From DASVEG01 sp035540495 (GTDB lineage Bacteria > Actinomycetota > Acidimicrobiia > Acidimicrobiales > CADCTF01): a stretch of DNA of 64,000 bases. A program made the translations under genes and the position numbers. The notes beneath the pieces were generated by a model. That model saw only the letters and a program-made list of their open reading frames with translations, ran no database searches and had not been told where the DNA came from. How positions within the stretch are numbered: position 1 is the stretch's first letter; each line of letters begins with the position of its first letter. Positions 1-7,716 of the stretch are shown here, one piece after another. The stretch covers positions 1 through 64,000 of the forward strand of contig DATLGL010000008.1 of the NCBI GenBank assembly GCA_035540495.1, in the 5' to 3' direction.

Positions 1-163
1 ACGCGTAGCGGTGGCATGCAGAACCGCTGGCTGAGCGAAGCGATGACAGCGTCAATGAGGCTCAGCGCTTGCGGCCGATGACCGTCGAATCAGACGCGGG
101 GGCCGATGACCCAGCGGCCGCCGCCCGACATTCCTGTCCCACCCACTCGTCACATTCACCGGC

Positions 164-439
164 ATGGCAGCGATCATCGGCGGTCTCTTGATCCTCTACG
201 GCATCAGCTGGTTCGTGCTGCCTCGATGGCGCCGGCGTCTCGGGCTTGCGCTGCTGGTAGCGGCGCTCCTAGCGCCGACAGCCCTGGTGGACGTCGTGGT
301 GGACCGGGCGCAACGCCGAGCTGCGGCTGCAGCCCGTCGAGCCGCAGAGCTACCTACCGCTGTGCTCCAGTCGGTCGTGGACGACGTGATGAAGTCGATC
401 GAAGATCGAGCCACGACGACGACGTCGACGCAGCCTTAG
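164..439 (+). CDS. Small predicted membrane protein, unknown function
   Basis: The 91-residue product has two hydrophobic stretches (about residues 3-18 and 27-46) separated by an Arg-rich turn. An Ala/Arg-rich helical segment follows, and the C-terminus ends in a Thr-rich tract (TTTTSTQP) like those in other exported proteins of this window. No family is recognised. There is no clear Shine-Dalgarno sequence before the ATG. The overlapping frames have Arg/Ser/Pro-rich shadow composition, so this frame is the most protein-like here. Real coding status is plausible but unproven. Confidence 0.45.
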   Translation: MAAIIGGLLILYGISWFVLPRWRRRLGLALLVAALLAPTALVDVVVDRAQRRAAAAARRAAELPTAVLQSVVDDVMKSIEDRATTTTSTQP

Positions 440-580
440 CTGGACGAGTTCGTGGAGAACCGACAACTGCGTGACGCGATACGACGATTTCCGTTTGCCG
501 AGCTGTCGGTCGGGCTCGTGCGGGCGTTGCCGGACACCGAAGCGTGCGCGAAGCGGGCCGTCCGCCCGTGAAGGAAACCT

Positions 581-606
581 GCAGGTCAGGGCGCAAAACG
601 GGAACG
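581..606 (+). repeat. 26-bp direct repeat, copy 1
   Basis: GCAGGTCAGGGC, one variable base, CAAA, one variable base, CGGGAACG. Copy 2 (673-698) differs at two positions. A partial third copy lies at 1573-1597. The function is unknown. Confidence 0.6.
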
Positions 607-672
607 GCCGCACGCAGGATTGGGATCACTCGCTCGTGTCCCGCCGGCAGACGCCGCCATCGCGGGATCGCC

Positions 673-698
673 GCAGGTCAGGGCACAAATCGGGAACG
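673..698 (+). repeat. 26-bp direct repeat, copy 2
   Basis: Matches copy 1 at 24 of 26 positions and starts 92 bp after it. It ends 6 bp before the GTG taken as the start of the 705-1373 gene, so it could belong to that gene's control region. Confidence 0.6.
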
Positions 699-704
699 TC
701 CGGC

Positions 705-1373
705 GTGACCGACGGCCCCATCTCGCCGCGTCTGAAGAACGCGCTCGTCGCCGACCTGGTCATGGCGGACCCGAGCCGTGACTCGGATCGCCTGCTGCTC
801 GACCCGATGCGCGACGAAGACGACTGGGTCGAGCACTTCGCGCGCCAGCTCCACATCGACGCCCCATGGGGCAGCGGGATCCCCGACACCCTCGTGTTCG
901 TCCTCCGGGAGGTCGACGAGCTCCTGCGCACCTGGCCGCCCCGCCACGACGCCGAGACGTGCCGTGCGATCGCCCACGAAGCCACGAAGCACCTACGGCC
1001 GCTGGAGGTGTTCGGCACGCTGCTCGCAGGTCCGCCTACGTGGCAGCGGGAGACGATCACCGGCGGCCGCATCGACAAGCTCGCAGCGCAGATGCAGCCG
1101 GTCCTCCAGAAGGGGCTGGCGGCCGAGCTCGGGCGGGTGCTCGAGGAGTGGGAGCGGTGGGACGTCCGCGACCTCCGGGCGCGGCGCAACGAAGCGCGGC
1201 GAGCGAAGGAACGAGCCGACGAGGAGGCGCGCCGTCAGGAGTTCGCCGCCGCCGGACGCGAACGGCGCCGAGCCACCGATCGATCCGACGACCGCAAACC
1301 CCTCTTCATCCCGCCACCACCTGGCTACCGACCCCCCAAGCCGACACCACGACCACCACCCGAGCCGACCTGA
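705..1373 (+). CDS. Hypothetical soluble protein with charged C-terminus
   Basis: The open frame extends upstream to 471, but that part is low-quality (Arg/Ser/Gly-rich) and contains the 26-bp repeats. The protein-like part begins near GTG 705 (ATG 762 is the alternative), giving about 222 residues. The first 130 residues look like an acidic helical globular domain with many Leu/Glu/Trp. Next comes an Arg/Glu/Ala-rich, probably coiled-coil stretch. The end is a Pro-rich tail (PPPPGYRPPKPTP). No family or catalytic motif is recognised. Two hairpins at 1438-1480 lie downstream. Function cannot be assigned. Confidence 0.5.
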   Translation: MTDGPISPRLKNALVADLVMADPSRDSDRLLLDPMRDEDDWVEHFARQLHIDAPWGSGIPDTLVFVLREVDELLRTWPPRHDAETCRAIAHEATKHLRPLEVFGTLLAGPPTWQRETITGGRIDKLAAQMQPVLQKGLAAELGRVLEEWERWDVRDLRARRNEARRAKERADEEARRQEFAAAGRERRRATDRSDDRKPLFIPPPPGYRPPKPTPRPPPEPT

Positions 1374-1437
1374 CAACACCCGCACGACCACACTCAGCGA
1401 ACCCCGCCCGAACCCCATCCCTCGGACACACACCCTG

Positions 1438-1480
1438 GCAGGTGCCCCTGGCGGGGCACCTGCGGCCACCGGGCGTGGCC
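1438..1480 (+). terminator. Two consecutive hairpins after the 705-1373 gene
   Basis: The first hairpin has a perfect 11-bp stem (GCAGGTGCCCC with GGGGCACCTGC, loop TGGC) at 1438-1463. The second has a 6-bp stem (GGCCAC/GTGGCC, 5-nt loop) at 1464-1480. Neither has a U-tract, so termination is inferred from position and stem strength. Confidence 0.5.
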
Positions 1481-1494
1481 AGGACCATCGCCCG

Positions 1495-1527
1495 GTCCTC
1501 AGCCAGTCCTCAATCAGTCCTCAGAAC
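1495..1527. repeat. Three 11-bp tandem repeats (GTCCTCA core)
   Basis: GTCCTCAGCCA, GTCCTCAATCA and GTCCTCAGAAC follow each other with an exact 11-bp period, close to one helical turn. They lie in the gene-free stretch 1374-1659, which otherwise holds the hairpins at 1438-1480, a GAGCAACA doublet near 1550 and the partial third copy of the 26-bp repeat. Confidence 0.6.
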
Positions 1528-1572
1528 GACGGACAGCGACGAGAACTAGCGAGCAACACGAGCAACAAACGG

Positions 1573-1597
1573 GCAGGTCAGGGCACTTGCGGGCAAC
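1573..1597 (+). repeat. Partial third copy of the upstream 26-bp repeat
   Basis: Shares GCAGGTCAGGGCAC exactly with copy 2, then diverges (TTGCGGGCAAC). It sits just beyond the 3' end of the anti-sigma gene. Confidence 0.4.
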
Positions 1598-1659
1598 ATC
1601 GTCGCAGGTCGCAGACGCCCCCGATCTGTTGCAGCCGAACTGGCCGAGCGACTTCGACG

Positions 1660-2841
1660 TCAGCGCCTGACCCGTTCGGCGGGCCGGATCTCTTCGAGCA
1701 GGTCAGCGAGGACCTCGTCGGCTGCGTCGCCGCGGACGGTCACCGTGAACCCTCCGATCTCGCGCGTCTTCTCCGGGACGACCGCCGGCATCGTCGTCGT
1801 CGGCGACGACGGGGTCCGGCGGATCACGACCTCGACGGCACGCCACCCGTCGCGGTACAGCAGCTGGACCCGGTCGCGGTCGAGCGGGTTCGGGGTGGGG
1901 CGTGACATCCCCGGCATGCCCGGCCGAGCGGCCACGCTCGTGAGCCGGTAGGTCCCCGCTCGCGCTGGTGCGTCGACGGCGTAACCGACGACCTCGCCCA
2001 CCTCGTCGACATCGACGATGCGGACGCCGTCGTCGGAGTCGGGGCGGATCTTGGCGTCGGTCGGCGGGACGCGGACGGTGAATCGCGACCGGTCGATCGA
2101 CGTCGACGAGTCGATCTCGACGACCTCCATCCGCGCGACGACAGCGCCGCCGAGCGACGCCTCGTACCGGAGCATCACCCCCGTCTCGTCGTCGACGATG
2201 GCCTCGACGCGATCACCCTCTCCGCGGTTGCCGAACGACCGGAGGTCGCCCGTCTCGACGAACCGGTGTGCGGCGCGGCCGAGGAACACGACGGATTCCC
2301 CGGCCGAGCGGTCGACCGTCACGGCGAGCCCGCCCAACAAGCTCGCCAGCTGTGGGGGCTGCGGCTCGGCGTTCGTGCGGATGAGCCATCCCATGCCGCG
2401 GCCCGACCCCTCTTGCGAGCTGATCCACCAGGTGCGGGTGCTGGCGTCGTAGGTCTGGCTGCCGGTGCCGTCGGTCAGCACGAACGAGAAGCTGCCGTCG
2501 ACGGCGAGTGCGAACTCCTGGGAGAAGGCGTGCTGCCGCGCGCCGTCGCTCTGCAGGCCGTCGAGCCGCCCGGTCAACATCGCGGTGGCGCCGCGGGGGC
2601 CGGCGACGACGCCCGTGCCGTCTCCTCCGCCTCGTGTTCCGGTCGCGATCGCGACGATGCAGGCGACCACCACGACGACGGCGGCGACAGCCAGAACGAG
2701 AGCAACGGGCCGCTGGCGGCGATCCGCCCTCGCAGCGGACTCGCCGAGGGCGACGTCCCAGAACCCGGAGCGGTGCTCCGGCACCGGCAGCGCTCGCAGC
2801 GCAGCGCCGAGCTCCTCGTCGCGAACCAGTTCGTCGCTCAT
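1660..2841 (-). CDS. Membrane anti-sigma factor with extracytoplasmic MucB/RseB-like domain
   Basis: 393 residues. A short cytoplasmic N-terminus (about 1-45) is the likely sigma-binding part. One strong transmembrane helix follows (about 46-66, AVVVVVACIVAIA). A Gly-rich linker and an external region of about 300 residues complete it. The external region has a beta-rich pattern (FSFVLTDG, SVVFLGRAAHRF, VMLRYEASLGG) resembling LolA/MucB-type sigma regulators. The ATG overlaps the stop codon of the upstream ECF sigma gene (ATGA), so the two are translationally coupled. That sigma gene is frameshifted here. The family call is from architecture and context, not a specific signature. Confidence 0.65.
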   Translation of the reverse strand: MSDELVRDEELGAALRALPVPEHRSGFWDVALGESAARADRRQRPVALVLAVAAVVVVVACIVAIATGTRGGGDGTGVVAGPRGATAMLTGRLDGLQSDGARQHAFSQEFALAVDGSFSFVLTDGTGSQTYDASTRTWWISSQEGSGRGMGWLIRTNAEPQPPQLASLLGGLAVTVDRSAGESVVFLGRAAHRFVETGDLRSFGNRGEGDRVEAIVDDETGVMLRYEASLGGAVVARMEVVEIDSSTSIDRSRFTVRVPPTDAKIRPDSDDGVRIVDVDEVGEVVGYAVDAPARAGTYRLTSVAARPGMPGMSRPTPNPLDRDRVQLLYRDGWRAVEVVIRRTPSSPTTTMPAVVPEKTREIGGFTVTVRGDAADEVLADLLEEIRPAERVRR

Positions 2842-3361
2842 CTCCGGCCTCCGAGTTCGCGTCGCAGCGCGGCTCGAGCGCGCGAGAGCCGAGAAGCGAC
2901 CGTGCCCACGGGGACGCCGAGCACGGCAGACGCCGCGGCGTAGTCGAACCCGTCGGCATCGATCATCAGCACGACCGCGCGGTGCTCCGGCGGCAGGGCG
3001 GCGAGAGCCGACGCGAGACCTTCCCGCAGCGCGACACCGCCGTCGTGTCCGCCGGGATCGTCGATCGGTGGCAGCAACGTCGGGTCGAGCTCGACGTGGC
3101 GGTGCTTCCTGGCCGACCGCTGCACGTCGACGCAGGCGTTGTAGACGATCCGGTACAGCCAGGTGCCGATGTCGCTGTCACCTCGGAACGAGTCGTAGGC
3201 GCGCAGTGCCTTCGAGTACGCCTCTGAAGCGCGTCCTCCATCAGGTCGCCGTCGCCGAGCATCCGGAACGCGAGTGCTCGCAACGACCGGTCGGGGGCCC
3301 GCACGACCGACTCGAAGTCCGTCTGCACGACGTCGATCCTGCCTGCCGGCGCGGCGGCCAT
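2838..3361 (-). pseudogene. ECF sigma factor gene interrupted by a frameshift
   Basis: Two minus-strand frames together make one ECF sigma factor. The N-terminal part (ATG at 3361) reads through region 2 as RALAFRMLGDGDLMEDALQ. The rest continues one frame over as EAYSKALRAYDSF, GTWLYRIVYNACVDV, then region 4 (ALAALPPEHRAVVLMIDADG and VPVGTVASRLSRARAALR). One missing base near 3222-3225 (forward CGCCTCTG where CGCCTCCTG would keep the frame) explains the break. Cause: sequencing error, recent inactivation or, less likely, programmed shifting. The intact anti-sigma gene overlaps its stop codon. Confidence 0.8.
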
Positions 3362-3444
3362 GGTGATTAGACGGAGCGCAGGCGCGCATCGATCCACCGG
3401 CGCGACGATTTTTCTCGGGGAGGTGCCGGCGGAGCATCGCCAGG

Positions 3445-3450
3445 TACCGT
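3445..3450 (+). promoter_or_regulatory. -10-like TACCGT, probable leaderless transcript
   Basis: The TANNNT hexamer ends 6 nt before the ATG of the glycosyltransferase gene. The same spacing recurs at many other starts in the window. Confidence 0.45.
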
Positions 3451-3456
3451 TCCGGG

Positions 3457-4533
3457 ATGAGGATCGCGCAGGTCTGCGGCTACAGCCTGACCCCGCCCGG
3501 TGGCGTCCAGGCCCAGGTCCTCGGCCTCGCCCGGTCTCTCCGCGGCCTCGGTCACCAGGTGAGGGTGCTCGCGCCGTGCGACGGGCCGCCGCCCGACAGC
3601 GGCGTCACGCCGCTGGGGAAGTCGGTTCCGCTGGCGACCAACGGCTCGGTGGCTCCGATCGCGCCTGATCCGGCCTGCGCGCTGCGGACCATCCGTGCGC
3701 TGTGGGACGAGGAGTTCGACGTGGTGCACGTGCACGAACCGCTCGTGCCCGGCCCTCCGATGACCGCGGTGCTGATGTCCGACCGTACGATCGGGACGTT
3801 CCATCGAGCGGGCAGCGATCGCATCTACTCGGTGCTCGGGCGTGCCGCCCGTCCGATCGCCAACCGTCTCCGCCTCCGCACGGCGGTGTCGGTCGACGCT
3901 CGCGAGACGGCCCATCAGGTGCTGGGCGGCGAGTACGAGCTGCTCTTCAACGGCATCGAGGTCGACCGCTTCGCCAAGGCGGCCGAACGCAAGGCCGACG
4001 TCCCGACGATCCTCTTCCTCGGGCGCCACGAGCCACGGAAGGGGCTCGACGTCCTCCTCGAGGCAGCCTCCGGCGATCGGCTTCCGGGCGACATCCGCAT
4101 CTGGATCGCAGGCGACGGACCGCAGACCGCCGAGCTCAAGGCCCGCCACGCAGGCAACCACCGGCTCGAGTGGCTCGGCCGCCTGAGCGAGGAGGAGAAG
4201 GCCGTCCGCTTCAGGAGCGCCGACGTCTTCTGCTCGCCGGCGGTGAGCGGTGAGTCGTTCGGCATCGTCTTGCTCGAGGCGATGGCGGCGTCGACCGCGG
4301 TCGTCGCCAGCGACATCCCCGGGCACCGCAACGTGGTGCCGACCCACGGCGAGCACGGGCTGCTCGTGCCGCCCGGCGATCCGGACGCCCTCGCCGCGGC
4401 GCTGCGCCGGGTGATCGACGACGGCGTGCTGCGCCGCCAGCTCGTCGAGGCGGGCGAGGCGCGAGCGGCGGAGCTCTCGATGGACAACCTCGCCGACCGG
4501 TACCTCGCGCTCTACGAGCGCGTCATCGACTGA
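3457..4533 (+). CDS. pimA: GT4 glycosyltransferase, PimA-like phosphatidylinositol mannosyltransferase
   Basis: 358-residue GT-B enzyme. The N-terminal domain has the acceptor-side glycine motif (GGVQAQVLGLARSLRGLGH) and HVHEPLVP. The C-terminal nucleotide-sugar domain has FLGRHEPRKGLDVLLEA and the E-x7-E motif (GESFGIVLLEAMAAS). The segment around NGSVAP resembles mycobacterial PimA, which transfers the first mannose from GDP-mannose to phosphatidylinositol on the inner membrane face. Actinobacterial pimA genes often lie upstream of pdxS-pdxT, as here, though about 6 kb intervenes. The last 11 bp overlap the convergent lipoprotein gene. Acceptor specificity is inferred. Confidence 0.7.
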   Translation: MRIAQVCGYSLTPPGGVQAQVLGLARSLRGLGHQVRVLAPCDGPPPDSGVTPLGKSVPLATNGSVAPIAPDPACALRTIRALWDEEFDVVHVHEPLVPGPPMTAVLMSDRTIGTFHRAGSDRIYSVLGRAARPIANRLRLRTAVSVDARETAHQVLGGEYELLFNGIEVDRFAKAAERKADVPTILFLGRHEPRKGLDVLLEAASGDRLPGDIRIWIAGDGPQTAELKARHAGNHRLEWLGRLSEEEKAVRFRSADVFCSPAVSGESFGIVLLEAMAASTAVVASDIPGHRNVVPTHGEHGLLVPPGDPDALAAALRRVIDDGVLRRQLVEAGEARAAELSMDNLADRYLALYERVID

Positions 4534-5149
4534 GGTCGACGACCACCCGCGGCGGGCCCTCCAGGGTGGTCACGCGGAATCGAGTTCCCCTGTCGACGCC
4601 GACGGCCCAGTCGAGGTGGGCCTCGAAGTCGCTGACCCGCACGATCTCGACGACCGGCGCCTGTTCGACCTCGAGGCGCTTCGGCCCGGTGTAGCTCTCC
4701 TTCGACGCCTCCATGTCGAAGCCGGATGCCGGCTCGAACTGGACCAGGACGACGCGGTCGCCCGCGACGTCGATCTCGTCGCCGGAGCCGTCCTGGGTGA
4801 TCGGACGCTCGGCGAAGCCGACCTTCACCCCCGGCACGTGGCCGGAGAACTCGAAGACGATTCGGTAGTACGTGTCGTGGGCGGCGTGGCGCACGGCGGT
4901 GAGCAGACCCTGGCCGCTGCCCTGGGGCTTGGTGATCGGCGCTGTCTGGAACGCCCCCGCACCTGCTGCAGGGTCGTCGTCGACGGTCGTGGAGGAGCCT
5001 CCAAGCGTCGTGGTCGAACCGCCGGAGCCGGTCGTGGTCGAGGTCGAGGCCGAGTCGCCGGCCGGGACGTCGACGGTCGGGTCCTCGCCGGCGCCGCAGG
5101 CGGCGAGCAGGAGGAGGGGAGCGACGAGGATCGGTGCGAGACGGCGCAT
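4523..5149 (-). CDS. Secreted lipoprotein with AMIN-like domain
   Basis: 208 residues. A lipoprotein signal peptide ends in a lipobox (LLLLAAC, Cys at about 18). A Ser/Thr/Gly-rich linker spans about 25-60. The globular C-terminal domain (about 75-208) has the alternating hydrophobic pattern YYRIVFEFSGHVPGVKVGF and a closing RVVVDLSR, typical of AMIN-like domains that bind cell-wall or surface polymers. A -10-like TACGGT (forward 5158-5163) lies 8 nt upstream of the ATG. The 3' end overlaps the convergent glycosyltransferase gene. The domain call is by pattern. Confidence 0.65.
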   Translation of the reverse strand: MRRLAPILVAPLLLLAACGAGEDPTVDVPAGDSASTSTTTGSGGSTTTLGGSSTTVDDDPAAGAGAFQTAPITKPQGSGQGLLTAVRHAAHDTYYRIVFEFSGHVPGVKVGFAERPITQDGSGDEIDVAGDRVVLVQFEPASGFDMEASKESYTGPKRLEVEQAPVVEIVRVSDFEAHLDWAVGVDRGTRFRVTTLEGPPRVVVDLSR

Positions 5150-5171
5150 TCCGTCCGACCGTAGACGCGAC

Positions 5172-5199
5172 GAGGGGGGCGCCGGTCGGCGCCCCCCTC
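5172..5199 (-). terminator. Strong hairpin after the LPXTG protein gene
   Basis: Perfect 12-bp stem (GAGGGGGGCGCC with GGCGCCCCCCTC, 4-nt loop). It lies between the stop of the surface-protein gene (5229) and the start of the lipoprotein gene (5149), both on the minus strand. There is no U-tract. Confidence 0.7.
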
Positions 5200-5228
5200 G
5201 TGCGGCGGGATCTTTCAGGCTGGTGGTG

Positions 5229-6950
5229 CTACTTCCGAACCCGGACCGGCTTCGCCTCCGGTGCCAGGAGGATGCGGCGGCCGATGAGGCCGATGATCAC
5301 GGCCGCAGCAACCGTCAGCAGCAGCGTGTCGCCACCGGTGCGGGGCAGCGTGGGCGACGAGCCGCCGGGAGCGCCGGTGGTGGTCGCCGTGCCGACCCGG
5401 TAGTTCGACGCCGACAGGACCTGGGCGACCTTGACGTTCGCCGGCTGGCTCAGGGCGCCGAAGCCGAGGCTCAGCGTCGAGGCCAGCGAGTTCATGCCGG
5501 TGTTGAGGCCGAGCGCGGCCGGGACCTGGGCGACGGTGACGCCGAGGACATCGGCGACCTCGACCACATCAGCGGCCAGAGCGTTCACCGCAGCCAGGAC
5601 GGCGGCGAGCGAGGCAGGCGGCGTGATCGTGGCGCTGAGGGCGGTGACGCCGGCGGTGGCCGTCGAGTACCCGTCCTTCACTGCGACGTCGGTGGCCTTG
5701 TCGAGGACCGAGACCTTGACGAGGTTCGCCAGGTCGGGGTGCACCATGCCGAGGACTGAAGACAGCTTGCCGTTCAGGTCGGTGACGGCCTTGGTGACCT
5801 GATCCGTAGCGGCAACGAGGTCGAGCCCGTTGGCGATCGTGGAGTTGCCGACGCTGATCTTGCCGATCTTGCCGACGACCTCGGCGGTCGACGCCTTCAC
5901 GTCCTGGACGGCCTTCGTCTTCACACCGACCTCGACACCCTCGAGCCGCAGGAGGGCCAGGTTGTCGAGCGCCTTCACGCCCTGCTCGACGAGTGCCTTG
6001 AGCTGAGCCTGCAGGTCGTCGATGATCGCCTGAGCCGCTTCGATCAGTGCCGTCGCCGTCGGGTCGACGATCGTCGTCGTCGGCAGCGTCGGAGCGGTGG
6101 TCCCGAGCAGCGACCCGATCGTGGTGTTCAGCGTGTCCGTCACCGGAGTCGTGACGGCAGTGACCGTGCCATCGACGGTCGTGACCGACGCCTGCACCTG
6201 GTCGATCGCCGCGTTGATCTGGGTGATCGCGCCGGTGAGCGTGGTCTGGCCCGACGGCAGCGGCAGCCCGGTCTGGGCGACCAGACCATCGACGAGCGCG
6301 GCGATTTGGGCGACCGAGAGGCTTCCGAGGTCGATGCCTAGCCCGGTGAGCAGCGCGCCGAGATTGAGCGCGGACACGTCGCTGACGGAGACCGAGCGGC
6401 CGGCGTTCGACGCATCACTCGCAGCCTTGGCCTCGAGGCCCGACTTCGCCGACGCGATCTTGAGCAGACCGCCGAGGGCGTCGGTGACGTTCGTGACTTC
6501 GGCGTTGAGGCCAGCGGCCGCGACGCCGTCGGTGAGGGTGGCGGTGAGCTTGCCCGCGTTCACCGAGCCCTTGAGGACGGGCTCGGCCAGCGCGAGCGCG
6601 CCCGCCGAGACGTCGGCCGAGGTCGGGCCGGTGTCCTTGGCCTCGAACGAGGGCAGGGTCTTGTTGACGGCCTCGGTCGGCACGATCGACGAAGACACCT
6701 TGCCAAGGCTGAGGCGAGAGAACGACCCGGGCGTGGCCACGGCGGAGTCGAGGGTGGCCCTCGCCTCGTCCGTCAGGAGAGCGAGGTCGAGGAGCGACCC
6801 GTTCTGACCGAGTTGGGCGGTGAGCACCTTCGTGCTCGACAGCGATGTGCCGAGGCCCGATGGGGCCGACTGGGCCATCGCGGGCCCGGTAAGGCCGGCG
6901 GCGACGGCAAGTGCCGCGACGCCAGCAGACAACGGACGGAGTAGACGCAT
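5229..6950 (-). CDS. Cell-wall-anchored surface protein with LPXTG sorting signal
   Basis: 573 residues from the ATG at 6950, chosen because a good signal peptide (MRLLRPLSAGVAALAVAAGL, cut near AMAQS) starts there after a GGGGG ribosome site. The upstream extension to 7028 lacks signal character. The body is low in charge and rich in Ala, Val, Thr, Leu and Ser, with repeated helical or beta stretches and no recognised catalytic domain. The C-terminus is a classical sortase signal: LPRTG near residue 535, a hydrophobic helix (LLLTVAAAVIIGLIG) and a basic tail. It is probably exported and linked to peptidoglycan. No sortase gene lies in the window. The GTCATTT/GACTAGTC element lies upstream. 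Confidence 0.75.
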   Translation of the reverse strand: MRLLRPLSAGVAALAVAAGLTGPAMAQSAPSGLGTSLSSTKVLTAQLGQNGSLLDLALLTDEARATLDSAVATPGSFSRLSLGKVSSSIVPTEAVNKTLPSFEAKDTGPTSADVSAGALALAEPVLKGSVNAGKLTATLTDGVAAAGLNAEVTNVTDALGGLLKIASAKSGLEAKAASDASNAGRSVSVSDVSALNLGALLTGLGIDLGSLSVAQIAALVDGLVAQTGLPLPSGQTTLTGAITQINAAIDQVQASVTTVDGTVTAVTTPVTDTLNTTIGSLLGTTAPTLPTTTIVDPTATALIEAAQAIIDDLQAQLKALVEQGVKALDNLALLRLEGVEVGVKTKAVQDVKASTAEVVGKIGKISVGNSTIANGLDLVAATDQVTKAVTDLNGKLSSVLGMVHPDLANLVKVSVLDKATDVAVKDGYSTATAGVTALSATITPPASLAAVLAAVNALAADVVEVADVLGVTVAQVPAALGLNTGMNSLASTLSLGFGALSQPANVKVAQVLSASNYRVGTATTTGAPGGSSPTLPRTGGDTLLLTVAAAVIIGLIGRRILLAPEAKPVRVRK

Positions 6951-7039
6951 GAAGCCCCCAGTGATGAAGGTCGAGACAGCCGGAAACGGTTCGTGTTCAC
7001 GAAACGCCGAATCCGGACAGAAGGCCATGGCCCGGAAGC

Positions 7040-7069
7040 GTCATTTCGGACGTACCTGCCGGACTAGTC
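7040..7069. promoter_or_regulatory. GTCATTTCGGAC ... GACTAGTC element, copy A
   Basis: Lies in the divergent space between the LPXTG gene (minus) and lemA (plus). GTCATTTCGGAC and the palindrome GACTAGTC start 22 bp apart. Related copies are at 26541-26569 and 54978-55006. Confidence 0.45.
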
Positions 7070-7152
7070 CCGCCGGGAGATGACGTCGCTAGGTCCTTCG
7101 GCGCGACCCGCCCATGGCTGTAGCGCTACGGGGCGGGCGGCATACTTGGCGA

Positions 7153-7704
7153 GTGACCGTGGTGCTGATCCTCGTGGCGCTCGCCGTCGTCGTGGGCCTC
7201 TACGTCGTCGTCGCCTACAACGGCCTCGTCAAGCTGCGGAACCGGATCGAGAACGCGTGGTCGCAGATCGACGTCCAGCTCCAGCGGCGCTACGACCTGA
7301 TCCCGAACCTGGTCGAGACCGTGAAGGGCTTCGCCAGGCACGAGCAGGCCGTGTTCGAGGAAGTCACCAGGGCTCGAGCGAATGCCATCGGTGCGTCGGG
7401 AGTCGCGAGCCAGGCTCAGGCGGAGAACGCGGTGACCGGAGCCCTCAAGTCGCTGTTCGCTGTCGCTGAGGCGTATCCGGAGCTGAAGGCGAACCAGAAC
7501 TTCCTCGCCTTGCAGGAGGAGCTCTCCGGCACGGAGAGCAAGATCGCCTACGCCCGGCAGTTCTACAACGACACCGTTCAGTCCTACAACACGAAGATCC
7601 AGACGATCCCGACGAACATCATCGCCAAGCAGGCGGGGTTCCAGGAGCGGGAGTACTTCGAGGCGGACGGCACCAGCCGCGGCCCGGTGCGGGTGGAGTT
7701 CTAG
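7153..7704 (+). CDS. lemA: LemA family membrane protein
   Basis: About 183 residues from GTG 7153. This start places the hydrophobic N-terminal helix (VTVVLILVALAVVVGLYVVV) at the terminus as in the family and lies 6 nt after a -10-like CATACT (7141-7146). The LemA core is clear: NGLVKLRNRIENAWSQIDVQ, RRYDLIPNLVETVKGF, then ARQFYNDTVQSYNTKI. The protein is anchored by its N-terminus with a helical-bundle domain. Its biochemical role is not firmly established. It is followed 12 bp later by an HtpX-like protease gene, a frequent pairing that suggests membrane protein quality control. Confidence 0.9.
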   Translation: MTVVLILVALAVVVGLYVVVAYNGLVKLRNRIENAWSQIDVQLQRRYDLIPNLVETVKGFARHEQAVFEEVTRARANAIGASGVASQAQAENAVTGALKSLFAVAEAYPELKANQNFLALQEELSGTESKIAYARQFYNDTVQSYNTKIQTIPTNIIAKQAGFQEREYFEADGTSRGPVRVEF

Positions 7705-7716
7705 GGGCCTCTCCAC

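Noticed and set aside
581..698. Possible CRISPR array
   Set aside because: Only two close repeats and one partial distant one, with no regular spacers and no cas genes.
471..704. N-terminal extension of the 705-1373 gene
   Set aside because: Arg/Ser/Gly-rich, contains both 26-bp repeats and looks non-coding, so the start was moved to GTG 705.
3200..3240. Programmed ribosomal frameshift in the ECF sigma gene
   Set aside because: No slippery heptamer or downstream structure is evident, and ECF sigma genes are not known to use this. A sequence error or mutation is more likely.
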